DNA of 64,000 nt from Phycicoccus jejuensis. GTDB lineage: Bacteria > Actinomycetota > Actinomycetes > Actinomycetales > Dermatophilaceae. Below, piece by piece: positions 50,473 through 59,020 of this stretch. The position numbers and the translations under genes were made by a program. The DNA lies in assembly GCF_000720925.1 (NCBI RefSeq), contig NZ_JOEE01000002.1, forward strand, positions 372,001 to 436,000, written 5' to 3'. The first letter of the stretch is position 1. Every line of letters begins with the position of its first letter. The notes under the pieces were generated by a model. The model made no database searches. It saw nothing but the letters and a program-made list of their open reading frames with translations, and was not told where the DNA came from.

Positions 50473-50925
50473 TCAGCCCCGGGCGAGGCGCTTCTGGCGG
50501 CGGGAGTCGCCGGCGTAGAGCGCCCACGCCATGAGCGCCGGCTGGAAGGCGAGCCGGGCCAGGCGCTTCTCGTCGGTGTCGAGGCCGAAGCCGTCCTTGC
50601 GCTCGAGCCACTGCGCGACGTTGCCCGGGAAGACCCCGAGGAAGAACAGCGCGCCGACCCGCCCCATCCGCGCACGCGACGGCTGGCGCCACGTGAGGAG
50701 CGTCGCCGCCCCGAGGGCGATCTCGGCGTAGCCCGACCACACGACGACGTCGTCCGGGTCGAAGGGCATCCACTCGGGCACCTGGGCCTGGAACTCCTCG
50801 CGCTTGCTCGTGAGGTGCGCGGTGCCGGCACCGACCAGAGCGGCGCCGAGAGCCACCTTGCCCAGCGCGCGCAGGGCGCGGCCGGTCTTCTCGCGGCGGG
50901 TCGGGGTCTCGTCGTGGTGCGTCAT
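50473..50925 (-). CDS. DoxX-like membrane protein
   Basis: 150 residues with about four hydrophobic segments. WSGYAEIALGAATLLTW and FLGVFPGNVAQWLERKD are typical of the DoxX/DoxD-like family of small inner-membrane proteins whose roles are poorly defined and sometimes linked to redox stress. ATG at 50925 follows a G-run. The N-terminal 20 residues are charged and cytoplasmic. Confidence 0.75.
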   Translation of the reverse strand: MTHHDETPTRREKTGRALRALGKVALGAALVGAGTAHLTSKREEFQAQVPEWMPFDPDDVVVWSGYAEIALGAATLLTWRQPSRARMGRVGALFFLGVFPGNVAQWLERKDGFGLDTDEKRLARLAFQPALMAWALYAGDSRRQKRLARG

Positions 50926-51056
50926 CCCCCCAGTGTGTTGGGTCGGCGGCCCCCACGGGGGAGTCGGTGACTGTGGCATCGTTCTCCACGCGATCTCCAC
51001 CCGTCCTGCGCCCGTTGCACCCACGGACGCACCGACCCGGCGGTGAGGATGGGGGC

Positions 51057-51581
51057 ATGGTTCCGGGGGAGGACGAGAAGGGGGCGCCGCCGCGCGACAC
51101 GACCGTCGTCGGGTGGCTGGTGCTCGTCGGTGGTCTGCTGTGGATGCTCTCCCTGGGATGGCGGGCCGACGTCTACTGGGGCTTCTTCCTCGCCGAGCCG
51201 TCGTGCCTCGCCGCGGGCACCTGCACCCGGGAGGACCTCGGGCAGCACCAGCAAGAGGCCTGGGCCGCCCTGGGTCCGCCGACGCTGCTCGCGATGACCG
51301 GGGCGGCCCTCGTCCTCGGTGGACTCGTGGACGCGGGCCGGCGGCTCGTCGACCGCGAGCGCGGAGTCTGGTGGCTGCTGCACCGCGCCGTCTTCGTCAC
51401 CGTCGGGGTGGGCGCCGTCGCGGCCATCCCCCTGGCCGGCGCGACCGTGGTCTCCCCGCCGCTGGGGGCCGCCGGGCTGGCCGTCGTCCTCGTCCTGCTC
51501 GGGGTCGCCCTGCACGCCGCCCTGCGGCCCCGACGTCCTCGGCCGGGTCCGAGGGTCAGCGAGGAGCGGACCACGCGCTGA
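51057..51581 (+). CDS. Four-helix membrane protein of unknown function
   Basis: 174 residues with membrane helices at about 18-36, 75-95, 107-130 and 135-157. Two Cys lie in the first external loop (EPSCLAAGTCTRED), probably a disulfide. No family recognised. ATG at 51057 is selected because GAGGAT ends seven bases before it, a leaderless -10; the upstream GTG has no support. Confidence 0.65.
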   Translation: MVPGEDEKGAPPRDTTVVGWLVLVGGLLWMLSLGWRADVYWGFFLAEPSCLAAGTCTREDLGQHQQEAWAALGPPTLLAMTGAALVLGGLVDAGRRLVDRERGVWWLLHRAVFVTVGVGAVAAIPLAGATVVSPPLGAAGLAVVLVLLGVALHAALRPRRPRPGPRVSEERTTR

Positions 51582-51724
51582 GCGACGCCGACGGGCACCT
51601 TGCCCGAGGCCGTCTGCCCGACCGGCCGTCCGTGCCGAGGGGACGGCGCGGTCTCCACGAGATCTCCGCACCGTCCGCCGGCTCGCGTCACACCCTCGCC
51701 GCGGACGTCCTGCACGATGAGGTC

Positions 51725-53044
51725 ATGACCGGGGGGCGAGGGGTGTGGGTCGCGGGTGTCGTCGCCGCGTTGCTGACGACCTCCGGGTGCTCGGCAGCGG
51801 TGTCGCACACGATCGACGGGCTCGCGCTCGACACCCTGACGCACGGGCTCGACCATGCGCTCGCCGGGCTCGAGGTCCGCAGCAGCGCGCAGGTCGAGGC
51901 GCTCGTCCGGGAGGCGCGGCCCTCCGTCGTCGACCCGGAGCGCACGGACAGCGGCGTGGGACAGGTCGAGTACGCGACCTACGGCGAGCGCGAGGGCGGA
52001 CGGGCCGCCGCCGGGGCGGTCCCGGTCGTCGTGTGGCACCGCACCGCGGGAGGCGGCCCGTTCGTCGACGACGGCGGTGCGTGGCGCGTCGTCTGCGCCC
52101 GCCTGTCCGTCGACCGTTCCCGCACGGCCTTCACCGCGGAGCCGGTCGGCTGCCCCGACGGCGTCACCCCCGAGCCCGTGCAGCCCGTCGGCGACGACCC
52201 GGCCCCCCACCTGGACCTCGACCCTCCGGACGCGGGGGAGCTCGTCACCGGTTCGCCACCACGGCGAGGGAGTCCGGGCGCGTCGCTGCGACCCACGTCC
52301 CGGGGCGAGGCCGACCCCTGCGCCGACGACGACCTCGACCTCGCCCTCGGCCCGCCGCAGCACCTCACGGGCGTGGACGCCGTGCCCCTCCTCGTGGTCA
52401 ACACCGGCCCCCTCGCGTGCCGCCTCGCCGCACCGACTGGGCTGGTGCTCACCCGCGACGGCGAGGACGTGCCCCTGCGCACCACCCCGTCGCGTGGCGA
52501 GGTCGTCCTCGCGCCCCGGGAGTCGGCCTCCGCCCTCGTCACGTGGCGACCGGTCCAGGGCATCGACGGGGCCGCCGCCCAGCGGCTCTCGGTCCTCGGG
52601 CCGGCCGGGCCCGACCCCCTCCCGGTCCGGCTCGCACCCTCCGCGGGGACCGGCGTCCCGACCGTCGACCCCGGCGCCGAGGTCACGCTCTCGCCGTGGG
52701 AGCGCCGGGGCTACGGAGCCGGGAGCGGGGAGGACCCGGTGCGTCCGGACGTCGCGCCCCGCTGCCGGCCCGAGGAGCTCGCCGTGACGAGCGATCGCCC
52801 GGACGCCGGCTCCGGTCGGCCGCTCCCTCCGTCGGTGCGGGCCCACCTGACCGCCGTCACACCCTGCCTGCTCGTCCCCGGCGTCTCCGCCCTGCCCGAC
52901 GGCGTGCCGGACGCGGTCGAGGGACCGCCCGTGCTGCTCGCGCCGGGGGAGGCGGTCGACGTCACCACCGCGACCGCCGGCCCGGACCGTCCGGGCGAGG
53001 TCCTCGTGGCCGACCGGTGGGTGGCGGTCAGGGACGCGCCCTGA
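51725..53044 (+). CDS. DUF4232-like lipoprotein
   Basis: 439 residues. The signal MTGGRGVWVAGVVAALL ends in the lipobox LTTSGC, so it is a secreted, lipid-anchored protein. Two regions with paired Cys and a beta-sandwich pattern (CADDDLDLALGP ... TGPLACRLAAPTGLVL, and later CRPEELAVTSDRP ... TPCLLVPGV) resemble DUF4232 domains of actinobacterial surface proteins. Function unknown. The start has CACGAT six bases upstream. Confidence 0.7.
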   Translation: MTGGRGVWVAGVVAALLTTSGCSAAVSHTIDGLALDTLTHGLDHALAGLEVRSSAQVEALVREARPSVVDPERTDSGVGQVEYATYGEREGGRAAAGAVPVVVWHRTAGGGPFVDDGGAWRVVCARLSVDRSRTAFTAEPVGCPDGVTPEPVQPVGDDPAPHLDLDPPDAGELVTGSPPRRGSPGASLRPTSRGEADPCADDDLDLALGPPQHLTGVDAVPLLVVNTGPLACRLAAPTGLVLTRDGEDVPLRTTPSRGEVVLAPRESASALVTWRPVQGIDGAAAQRLSVLGPAGPDPLPVRLAPSAGTGVPTVDPGAEVTLSPWERRGYGAGSGEDPVRPDVAPRCRPEELAVTSDRPDAGSGRPLPPSVRAHLTAVTPCLLVPGVSALPDGVPDAVEGPPVLLAPGEAVDVTTATAGPDRPGEVLVADRWVAVRDAP

Positions 53045-53071
53045 GCGTGGTGAAGCCCCCGTCCGCTCCTC

Positions 53072-53100
53072 CTGACAACCGGGTTACCGGTCGGTACGGT
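53072..53100 (+). promoter_or_regulatory. Promoter of the fatty acid hydroxylase gene, leaderless
   Basis: CTGACA (53072-53077), 17-bp spacer, TACGGT (53095-53100), then six bases to the GTG at 53107. Both boxes fit the housekeeping sigma factor, and no ribosome binding site is present. Confidence 0.65.
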
Positions 53101-53106
53101 GGCCGG

Positions 53107-54300
53107 GTGAAGCGGCCCGACCTCACCGTCCTCGCCATCCCCGCCTTCGTCGGTGCGATGGCCGCCGAGTACTGGTGGCAGAAGCGCCACCCCGCCCCGG
53201 CCGGGACGACGCGCGCCGGCGACTACGAGCTCGCCGACACGGTCGCGAGCCTGACGATGGGCGTCGGCAGCCTCCTCGCCCCGTTCGTCGCGAAGCGCCT
53301 CCTCGACCCCGTGACGCCGGGGAAGGGCCGCGGCGCCCGCTGGCTGATGGGCACCGCCGTCGCCGCGAGCGCCGCCACCACCGTCCTCGACGTCGTACGC
53401 CGGCACCGGGACGAGGGCGGCCTGCCGCCGGCGGGCAGCATCCCCGAGGAGGCCCGACAGGTCCGCCGGAGCACCACCACTGCGGACGCCGACCCCGAGT
53501 CCGTCCCCGCCCTGCGCCGCGTCACCGGCGGGATGGCCGTGGCCGCGGTCGCGTCGACGGCGCTGACGGTGGCGACGACCTGGTCGGCGCAGACGAGCGG
53601 CGAGAAGCTTTTCGCCCGCACCGGCCGCGACCTCGGCACCGGCCTGCTCGCCAACACGGTCGCGCTGCTCGGCTGGGACGCCATCTACTACTGGAACCAC
53701 CGCTTCAACCACGAGAGCCGCTGGCTCTGGGCGATGCACGTCGTGCACCACAGCAGCGAGCGCTACAACCTCTCGACAGCGCTGCGGCAGCCCGTCGCCG
53801 AGGGCGTGACGATGAGCGTCCCCTACGGCCTGCTCGCGCTCGCCGGGGTGCGGCCGAGCGTCATCGAGAACGCCCGCGCGCTCAACCTCATCTACCAGTT
53901 CTGGATCCACACCGAGGCGGTCCGCTCCATCGGGTGGCTCGAGAAGGTCCTCAACACGCCCTCGCACCACCGGGTCCACCACGGGTCCAACTCGCGCTAC
54001 CTCGACCGCAACCACGGCAGCATCCTCATCGTGTGGGACAAGCTGTTCGGCACGTTCGAGGAGGAGGACGAGCCGGTCGTCTACGGGCTGACGAAGAACA
54101 TCGACACCTACGACCCGGCGGTCATCGCGACCCACGAGTGGCGCGACATCGCCCGCGACGTCGCGGGGTCGCAGACCTGGCGTGACCGGTGGTCGTTCTT
54201 GCTGCGCGGCCCGGGGTGGGCGTACGAACGCCACCGGGCCCTCGCCGCGGCGCGCGACCCGGCGATGGAGCCCGCGCCGCCCGCCCCCGTGGCCGCCTGA
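53107..54300 (+). CDS. Sterol desaturase/fatty acid hydroxylase superfamily protein
   Basis: 397 residues with several membrane helices and the histidine clusters that hold a di-iron centre: WNHRFNHE (about 197), MHVVHHSSERYN (about 213), HTEA (about 272) and HHRVHHGSN (about 290). Members hydroxylate or desaturate lipids using O2 at the membrane. The N-terminal 130 residues form an extra membrane region with a charged loop. GTG at 53107 is supported by the promoter above. The lipid substrate is unknown. Confidence 0.85.
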   Translation: MKRPDLTVLAIPAFVGAMAAEYWWQKRHPAPAGTTRAGDYELADTVASLTMGVGSLLAPFVAKRLLDPVTPGKGRGARWLMGTAVAASAATTVLDVVRRHRDEGGLPPAGSIPEEARQVRRSTTTADADPESVPALRRVTGGMAVAAVASTALTVATTWSAQTSGEKLFARTGRDLGTGLLANTVALLGWDAIYYWNHRFNHESRWLWAMHVVHHSSERYNLSTALRQPVAEGVTMSVPYGLLALAGVRPSVIENARALNLIYQFWIHTEAVRSIGWLEKVLNTPSHHRVHHGSNSRYLDRNHGSILIVWDKLFGTFEEEDEPVVYGLTKNIDTYDPAVIATHEWRDIARDVAGSQTWRDRWSFLLRGPGWAYERHRALAAARDPAMEPAPPAPVAA

Positions 54301-54330
54301 ACGACCACCCCGGGCGGGCCGGCGCCGGGC

Positions 54331-54705
54331 TCAGAACGCGTACGAGCCGAACCGGCCCCAGGCGACGAACGCCGCGAGGAGCAGCAGCACGACGTTGACG
54401 GCGATCATCGGCGTCTCGCCGCGACGGGCGTGGACGACGGCGGCACCCACCATCGTCAGCGCGAGCCCCGTCGCCGCCAGCGGCACGAGGACCGGCGCGA
54501 TGCCGGTGACGGCGGGCAGGACGAGGCCGAGGGCGCCGAGCACCTCGACGACGCCGATGCCCTTGACGGCGCCGGCCGAGAAGTCCTCGACCCAGCCGAG
54601 GCCCGACTCGGCGAGCCCCGCCTTCGGGCGGGAGAGCTTCATGGCGCCGGCGGCGAGGAACGCGAGGGCGAGCACGACGGCGACGACCCAGAGCACGATG
54701 TTCAC
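54331..54705 (-). CDS. DoxX family membrane protein
   Basis: 124 residues with four membrane helices, beginning MNIVLWVVAVVLALAFLAAG, and the GAMKLSRPKAGLAESGLGW loop typical of small DoxX proteins. Function is unclear across the family. The ribosome binding site GGAGGTCCCC precedes the ATG. A 14-bp palindrome (GTTCATGCGTGAAC, 54731-54744) lies 26 bp upstream and may be the operator of a regulator. Confidence 0.8.
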   Translation of the reverse strand: MNIVLWVVAVVLALAFLAAGAMKLSRPKAGLAESGLGWVEDFSAGAVKGIGVVEVLGALGLVLPAVTGIAPVLVPLAATGLALTMVGAAVVHARRGETPMIAVNVVLLLLAAFVAWGRFGSYAF

Positions 54706-54730
54706 GGGGACCTCCAGTGGGGTGGTTTCA

Positions 54731-54744
54731 GTTCATGCGTGAAC
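54731..54744. promoter_or_regulatory. Palindrome upstream of the DoxX gene
   Basis: GTTCA-TGCG-TGAAC, a perfect dyad when the centre is ignored, in the short leader of the DoxX gene. This is the size of a MarR-type site. No regulator gene is adjacent. Confidence 0.4.
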
Positions 54745-54825
54745 TCGTGACGAACCGGGTCCAGGCCGCGCTCGTCGCCCGGGACGCCGGCCTCGGCGAC
54801 CCCTGATCCCCGCCCCGGTCATCCC

Positions 54826-54880
54826 ACGAACGTGTGTAAAGAACGTCGGTCTCGCCGCGGGGGCCTCACACACGTTCGCG
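54826..54880. repeat. REP-like palindrome, copy 3 (diverged)
   Basis: The outer arms CGAACGTGTGT and ACACACGTTCG are kept as in the copies at 3034 and 5795, but the inner part has diverged and only partly pairs. It sits between the DoxX gene region and the tRNA terminator. Confidence 0.65.
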
Positions 54881-54907
54881 GCGGGTCCTGGCCCCCGGAA
54901 CGAGCGC

Positions 54908-54934
54908 GACCCCGACCAGAACCTGGTCGGGGTC
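54908..54934 (-). terminator. Terminator of the tRNA-Leu gene
   Basis: GACCCCGACCAG and CTGGTCGGGGTC pair perfectly around AAC, 13 bases after the 3' end of the tRNA on the minus strand. Confidence 0.8.
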
Positions 54935-54947
54935 GTCCTCGTGCTGT

Positions 54948-55029
54948 GCGCAAGGGGGGATTTGAACCCCCACGCCCGTAAGGACACTGCCACCTGAAGA
55001 CAGCGCGTCTGCCGTTCCGCCACTTGCGC
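54948..55029 (-). tRNA. tRNA-Leu (CAG anticodon)
   Basis: 82 nt. The acceptor arms GCGCAAG and CTTGCGC pair; the anticodon stem is CTGTC/GGCAG around loop TTCAGGT, giving anticodon CAG; a long variable arm (TGTCCTTACGGGCG) marks it as a type II tRNA; the T arm is GGGGG-TTCAAAT-CCCCC. The 3' CCA is not encoded. It reads CUG, the commonest Leu codon at this GC content. Confidence 0.95.
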
Positions 55030-55104
55030 GTGGTGCTCGGATGAGCCGTCCCAGTGTGCCCGATGGATGCCCGATCGACCAAAGCGACCCCCGGAGCGGC
55101 CTGC

Positions 55105-56103
55105 TCAGGACATCGGCTCGGCCTCGGTCTCGGGGCGGGCGGGCCGGCCCCGGTTGCCCCGCGAGCGCAGCCGCACGCCGGGCAGGCCGGGCGCGGGGAT
55201 GCGCGGCACGTCGCCCTCGTAGCCCTCGACCCGGCCGAAGCGGCCCGCCGACCCGTCGGCGCCGGCCTCCCACGCCTCGCGGGCGGCGACGACCTCGTCG
55301 TGCGAGCGCCCGACGAAGTTCCACCACATGACGATCTCCTCGCCGAAGGGCTCACCGGCCAGGACGAGGACGCGGGCGCCCTCGCCCCCCGCCGTCAGCA
55401 CGAGCGACCGCCCGTCCCTGACCCCGTCGCCGTCCGCCGAGGCCGCCTCCACGACGCCCAGCTCGGTCGCGGCCACCGGTGCACCGGCGAAGTCCACCGA
55501 CCCACGGTCGACGAGCACCCCGACCTCGAACCCGTCCGGCACCGGCAGGGCCACCGAGGCCCCGGCCTCGAGCACGACCTCGACCCCGAGCAGCGCGGTC
55601 TCGACCCGCACCGGTGAGCGCGAACCCCAGAGCGACCCGACGAACACGCGCGCCTCGACCCCGGGCGCGGGATGCACCGCCTCCGGCACGTGGTGCTCGA
55701 ACCGCGGCTCGACGGACGCGGCGACCGACGGCAGCACGACCCACAGCTGTGCGCCGTGCAGCACGCGCGTGCCGGCAGTCGACACCTCCGAGTGCGAGAT
55801 GCCCCGTCCGGCCGTCATGAGGTTGACCTCGCCCGGACGGACGACCGCGACCGTGCCGAGGGAGTCGCGGTGCTCGACCTCGCCGGAGAACAGCCACGAG
55901 ACGGTGGCGAGGCCGCAGTGGGGGTGCGGCGCGACGTCCATCCCGCCGCTGACCGAGACGTCGTCGGGCCCGTAGTGGTCGGCGAAGCACCACGCCCCGA
56001 CGAACGAGCGCTCCTTGGCCGGCAGGGTGCGCCGCACCGTCATCGCGCGCGGCCCCCCGAGCGGCACCTCGCGCGGTCTCAGCGTCTGCACCCGGTCCAC
56101 CAT
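55105..56103 (-). CDS. Pirin family protein
   Basis: 332 residues with two cupin domains. The N-terminal metal site is visible in FADHYGP, APHPHCGLATVSWLFSGEVE and GRGISHSEVS, and the pirin C-terminal domain follows. Bacterial pirins include quercetin dioxygenases and proteins that modulate metabolic enzymes; the specific role is unknown. The ATG has TAGCGT (56115-56110) six bases upstream, a leaderless start. Confidence 0.88.
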   Translation of the reverse strand: MVDRVQTLRPREVPLGGPRAMTVRRTLPAKERSFVGAWCFADHYGPDDVSVSGGMDVAPHPHCGLATVSWLFSGEVEHRDSLGTVAVVRPGEVNLMTAGRGISHSEVSTAGTRVLHGAQLWVVLPSVAASVEPRFEHHVPEAVHPAPGVEARVFVGSLWGSRSPVRVETALLGVEVVLEAGASVALPVPDGFEVGVLVDRGSVDFAGAPVAATELGVVEAASADGDGVRDGRSLVLTAGGEGARVLVLAGEPFGEEIVMWWNFVGRSHDEVVAAREAWEAGADGSAGRFGRVEGYEGDVPRIPAPGLPGVRLRSRGNRGRPARPETEAEPMS

Positions 56104-56232
56104 GGGTCCACGCTAGCCAGCCGACCGTCCCGACGCGCCTCGCGCGCGGGCGCACGCGTTCAGGGAGCGTCCAGCCCCGGCGGATAGGCTGGAGCGACGT
56201 CTGCCGGCCCGTGACCGACGAGGAGGTGCGCC

Positions 56233-57075
56233 GTGGGACTGCTCGACCGCCTCGAGGCGGGCATCGAACGTGCCGTCCAGGGCACCTTCGCCAAGCACCT
56301 GCGCTCGGCCGTGCACCCCGTCGAGATCGCGAGCAACATGCGCCGCGCGATGGACGACCGCGCCGTCACCTCCTCGGGGCGCGCGATCGTCCCCAACGTC
56401 TTCGTCATCGAGCTGAGCCCCGGTGACTTCGACCGGCTCCAGCCCGACCTCAAGAGCGTCGAGGAGGACCTCGTCGCCGCCGCCGAGGAGCACTGCGACG
56501 GCCAGCACTACCAGCCCGCCGGGCCGTTCGACATCGTCTTCGAGGAGCACGACGACCTCGAGACCGGGGTCTTCCGGCTGCGCCCGAGCAAGGCCTCGCG
56601 CCCCCGCGCCACGGGGCACACCGGCCAGCACCAGCGCCCCCCGGCCCCGCCCGCCGCTCCCGCCACGCCCGCAGCAGCCGCCGCCGCGCCGGCTCCCGCT
56701 GCCGCCGAGGCCGACGACCTCCCGACCCGCCCGAACGAGCAGCAGGCCCCGCCGGCCCGCCCGCGCCGCGTCAACCCGGCCGACCGTCCGTGGCTCGACG
56801 TCGACGGCGAGCGCTACCCCCTCATGGGCGCGATGACGATCCTCGGCCGCGACGACAGCGCCGACATCATCCTCGACGACCCCGGCATCTCGCGCCGGCA
56901 CAGCGAGCTCCGCGTGACCACCGACGGCCCGCACTTCGTGACGACGATCCGCGACCTCGGCTCGACCAACGGCACGTTCGTCAACGGCGAGCGCATCACG
57001 AGCGCGCACCTGTCCGACGGCGACCGCGTCACCGTCGGCCGCACCTCCGTCTCCTTCCGCGCCGGGCGGCGGTGA
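56233..57075 (+). CDS. fhaA: FHA domain protein FhaA
   Basis: 280 residues. DUF3662 (about 1-115) is followed by a Pro/Ala-rich linker and a C-terminal FHA domain with the phosphothreonine-binding residues in LGRDDSADI, GISRRHSELRV and GSTNGTFVNG. FhaA is a target of the division kinase PknB and in mycobacteria interacts with the flippase MviN and the PBPA/RodA machinery. First gene of the conserved cluster; AGGAGG precedes the GTG. Confidence 0.92.
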   Translation: MGLLDRLEAGIERAVQGTFAKHLRSAVHPVEIASNMRRAMDDRAVTSSGRAIVPNVFVIELSPGDFDRLQPDLKSVEEDLVAAAEEHCDGQHYQPAGPFDIVFEEHDDLETGVFRLRPSKASRPRATGHTGQHQRPPAPPAAPATPAAAAAAPAPAAAEADDLPTRPNEQQAPPARPRRVNPADRPWLDVDGERYPLMGAMTILGRDDSADIILDDPGISRRHSELRVTTDGPHFVTTIRDLGSTNGTFVNGERITSAHLSDGDRVTVGRTSVSFRAGRR

Positions 57076-57082
57076 CCCCGCG

Positions 57083-57583
57083 ATGCTGAGCGAACTGACC
57101 CTCACCGTGCTCCGGCTCGGGCTGCTGGTCGCCCTGTGGGCGTTCGTCTTCGCGGTCGTCGGGGTCCTGCGCGGCGACCTCTACGGCACCCGCGTCCGCA
57201 AGCGCGCGGGCACGACACCGGCCAAGGGCAACCCCGCCCCGCGCGCCCCGCGCCGCGAGCGCACCCCCAGGCCGCCGAAGGCGTCCAAGGGCCCGACCCG
57301 CCTCGTCGTCACCGCCGGCCCGCTCTCCGGCACGACGCTGCCGCTGCGCTCCTCGGGCACGCTCATCGGCCGCAGCCCCGAGTGCGCCCTCGTCCTCGAC
57401 GACGACTACGCGTCCGGCCGGCACGCCCGCATCTTCGAGGGCGACGACGGCCGCTGGATGGTCGAGGACCTGCGCTCCACCAACGGGACCTACCTCGGGG
57501 CGACCCGCCTGACCGAGCCGCGCGAGGTCGCGGCCGGCAGCGTGCTGCGAATCGGCCAGACGACGCTCGAGCTGCAGAGGTAG
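57083..57583 (+). CDS. fhaB: FHA domain protein FhaB (FipA)
   Basis: 166 residues. One N-terminal membrane helix (about 5-27), a basic Pro-rich linker and an FHA domain with IGRSPECALVL, YASGRHARIFE and RSTNGTYLG. It is the small FHA partner in the fhaA-fhaB-pstP-rodA-pbpA-pknB cluster and recognises phosphorylated division proteins. Seven bases separate it from fhaA and three from pstP. Confidence 0.92.
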   Translation: MLSELTLTVLRLGLLVALWAFVFAVVGVLRGDLYGTRVRKRAGTTPAKGNPAPRAPRRERTPRPPKASKGPTRLVVTAGPLSGTTLPLRSSGTLIGRSPECALVLDDDYASGRHARIFEGDDGRWMVEDLRSTNGTYLGATRLTEPREVAAGSVLRIGQTTLELQR

Positions 57584-57586
57584 CCG

Positions 57587-59020
57587 ATGCCGTTCGCCTT
57601 CCACTACGCGGCGCGCTCCGACGTCGGCATGGTGCGGTCCAACAACGAGGACTCGGGCTACGCCGGCCCCCACCTCCTCGCGATGGCCGACGGGATGGGC
57701 GGGCACGCCGGCGGCGACGTCGCGAGCTCGACGGTCGTCGCGGCCCTCGTCGACCTCGACGGCGAGTCGTTGTCCGGGCGGGACGCGAGCCAGGCGCTGC
57801 TCGACCGCATCCGCGAGGCCAACCGCGAGATCGGGACGGCCGTCGACGACGACCCGCGCCTGGACGGGATGGGCACGACGCTCATCGCGATGCTGCGCAC
57901 CGGCGACCGGATCGCGTTGGCGCACATCGGCGACTCGCGCGCGTTCCTGCTGCGCGACGGCGAGGTCACGCAGGTGACCAAGGACCACTCGTTCGTGCAG
58001 AACCTCGTCGACGAGGGACGCATCACCGCCGACGAGGCGAAGACCCACCCGCAGCGCTCGCTCGTCACGCGCGTGCTCACCGGCAGCGACGAGGACGAGC
58101 CCGACCTCGTCGTGCGCCAGGGCCGCGCCGGCGACCGCTACCTCATCGCCTCCGACGGCCTCACCGACTACGTGGCGCGCGAGACCGTCGACGACGTCCT
58201 GCGCGAGACCCGCGACCCCGGCGAGTGCGCCGAGCGGCTCGTCGGGCTCGCCCTGCGCGCCGGCGCCCCCGACAACGTGACCGTCATCGTCGGCGACCTC
58301 GTCGACATCGCGAAGGTCGACGCCCCGCCCACCCAGCCGCAGGTCGTCGGCGCCGCGGCCGAGCGCCGCCGCGGCACGCGCCCGGTGCCGGTCACTCCGG
58401 CCGAGAAGGCCGCCGCGCTGAGCAAGGCGGCCACCGGCGGGGACGACGACACCGACGACGACGGCGTCACCCTCGCCGAGGAGGGCCCGCGCACCCGCCG
58501 CGGCACGGTGCTGCGCGTCGTCGCGGCCCTCGTCGTCGCCGCGGTCGTCGTCGCCGGCGGCTCGTACGCGGCCTACGCGTGGTCGCAGCAGCAGTACTAC
58601 CTCGGCGAGCAGGACGGCGTCGTCACGGTCTTCCGCGGGGTCGACCAGGACCTCGGCCCGATCTCGCTGCACTCCCCGGAGTACGCGACGACCATCCCCG
58701 TCGACGAGCTGCCCGACTCCTACCAGCAGAACATCGAGGCCGGCATCGAGGCGAGCAGCCGGGCCGACGCCGACGCACGCGTCACCGAGCTGCGCCTGCA
58801 GGCCGAGGCGTGCCGCTACGCCCGCAGCCAGGGCGACGAGTGCCGCACGGTCCAGCCCGGATGGACGCCGCCGAGCCCCAGCGCGTCCCCGTCGGCGTCC
58901 CCGTCGGCGTCCCCCTCCGGGTCCGCGTCCCCGTCGCCGTCCGCGTCCCCGTCGGCGTCGTCCAGCGGCCTGCCCTCGCTCTCGACCACGTCCACCCCGA
59001 CCGTCCCGCCGCCGGCATGA
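57587..59020 (+). CDS. pstP: PP2C-type protein phosphatase PstP
   Basis: 477 residues. The PPM/PP2C catalytic domain (1 to about 235) has the metal-binding ADGMGGHAGGD, IGDSRAFLLR, ASDGLTD and GAPDNVTVIVGDL. One membrane helix (about 306-328) leads to an extracellular domain with a Ser/Pro-rich tail. It dephosphorylates PknB and its substrates. The long PSASPSASPS tail is encoded by short tandem repeats and probably varies in length between strains. Confidence 0.93.
   Translation: MPFAFHYAARSDVGMVRSNNEDSGYAGPHLLAMADGMGGHAGGDVASSTVVAALVDLDGESLSGRDASQALLDRIREANREIGTAVDDDPRLDGMGTTLIAMLRTGDRIALAHIGDSRAFLLRDGEVTQVTKDHSFVQNLVDEGRITADEAKTHPQRSLVTRVLTGSDEDEPDLVVRQGRAGDRYLIASDGLTDYVARETVDDVLRETRDPGECAERLVGLALRAGAPDNVTVIVGDLVDIAKVDAPPTQPQVVGAAAERRRGTRPVPVTPAEKAAALSKAATGGDDDTDDDGVTLAEEGPRTRRGTVLRVVAALVVAAVVVAGGSYAAYAWSQQQYYLGEQDGVVTVFRGVDQDLGPISLHSPEYATTIPVDELPDSYQQNIEAGIEASSRADADARVTELRLQAEACRYARSQGDECRTVQPGWTPPSPSASPSASPSASPSGSASPSPSASPSASSSGLPSLSTTSTPTVPPPA

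Noticed and set aside
52848-52859. An eleventh TGAC-N4-GTCA match (TGACCGCCGTCA)
   Set aside because: It is inside the lipoprotein coding sequence, alone and far from the RiPP loci; about this number is expected by chance.
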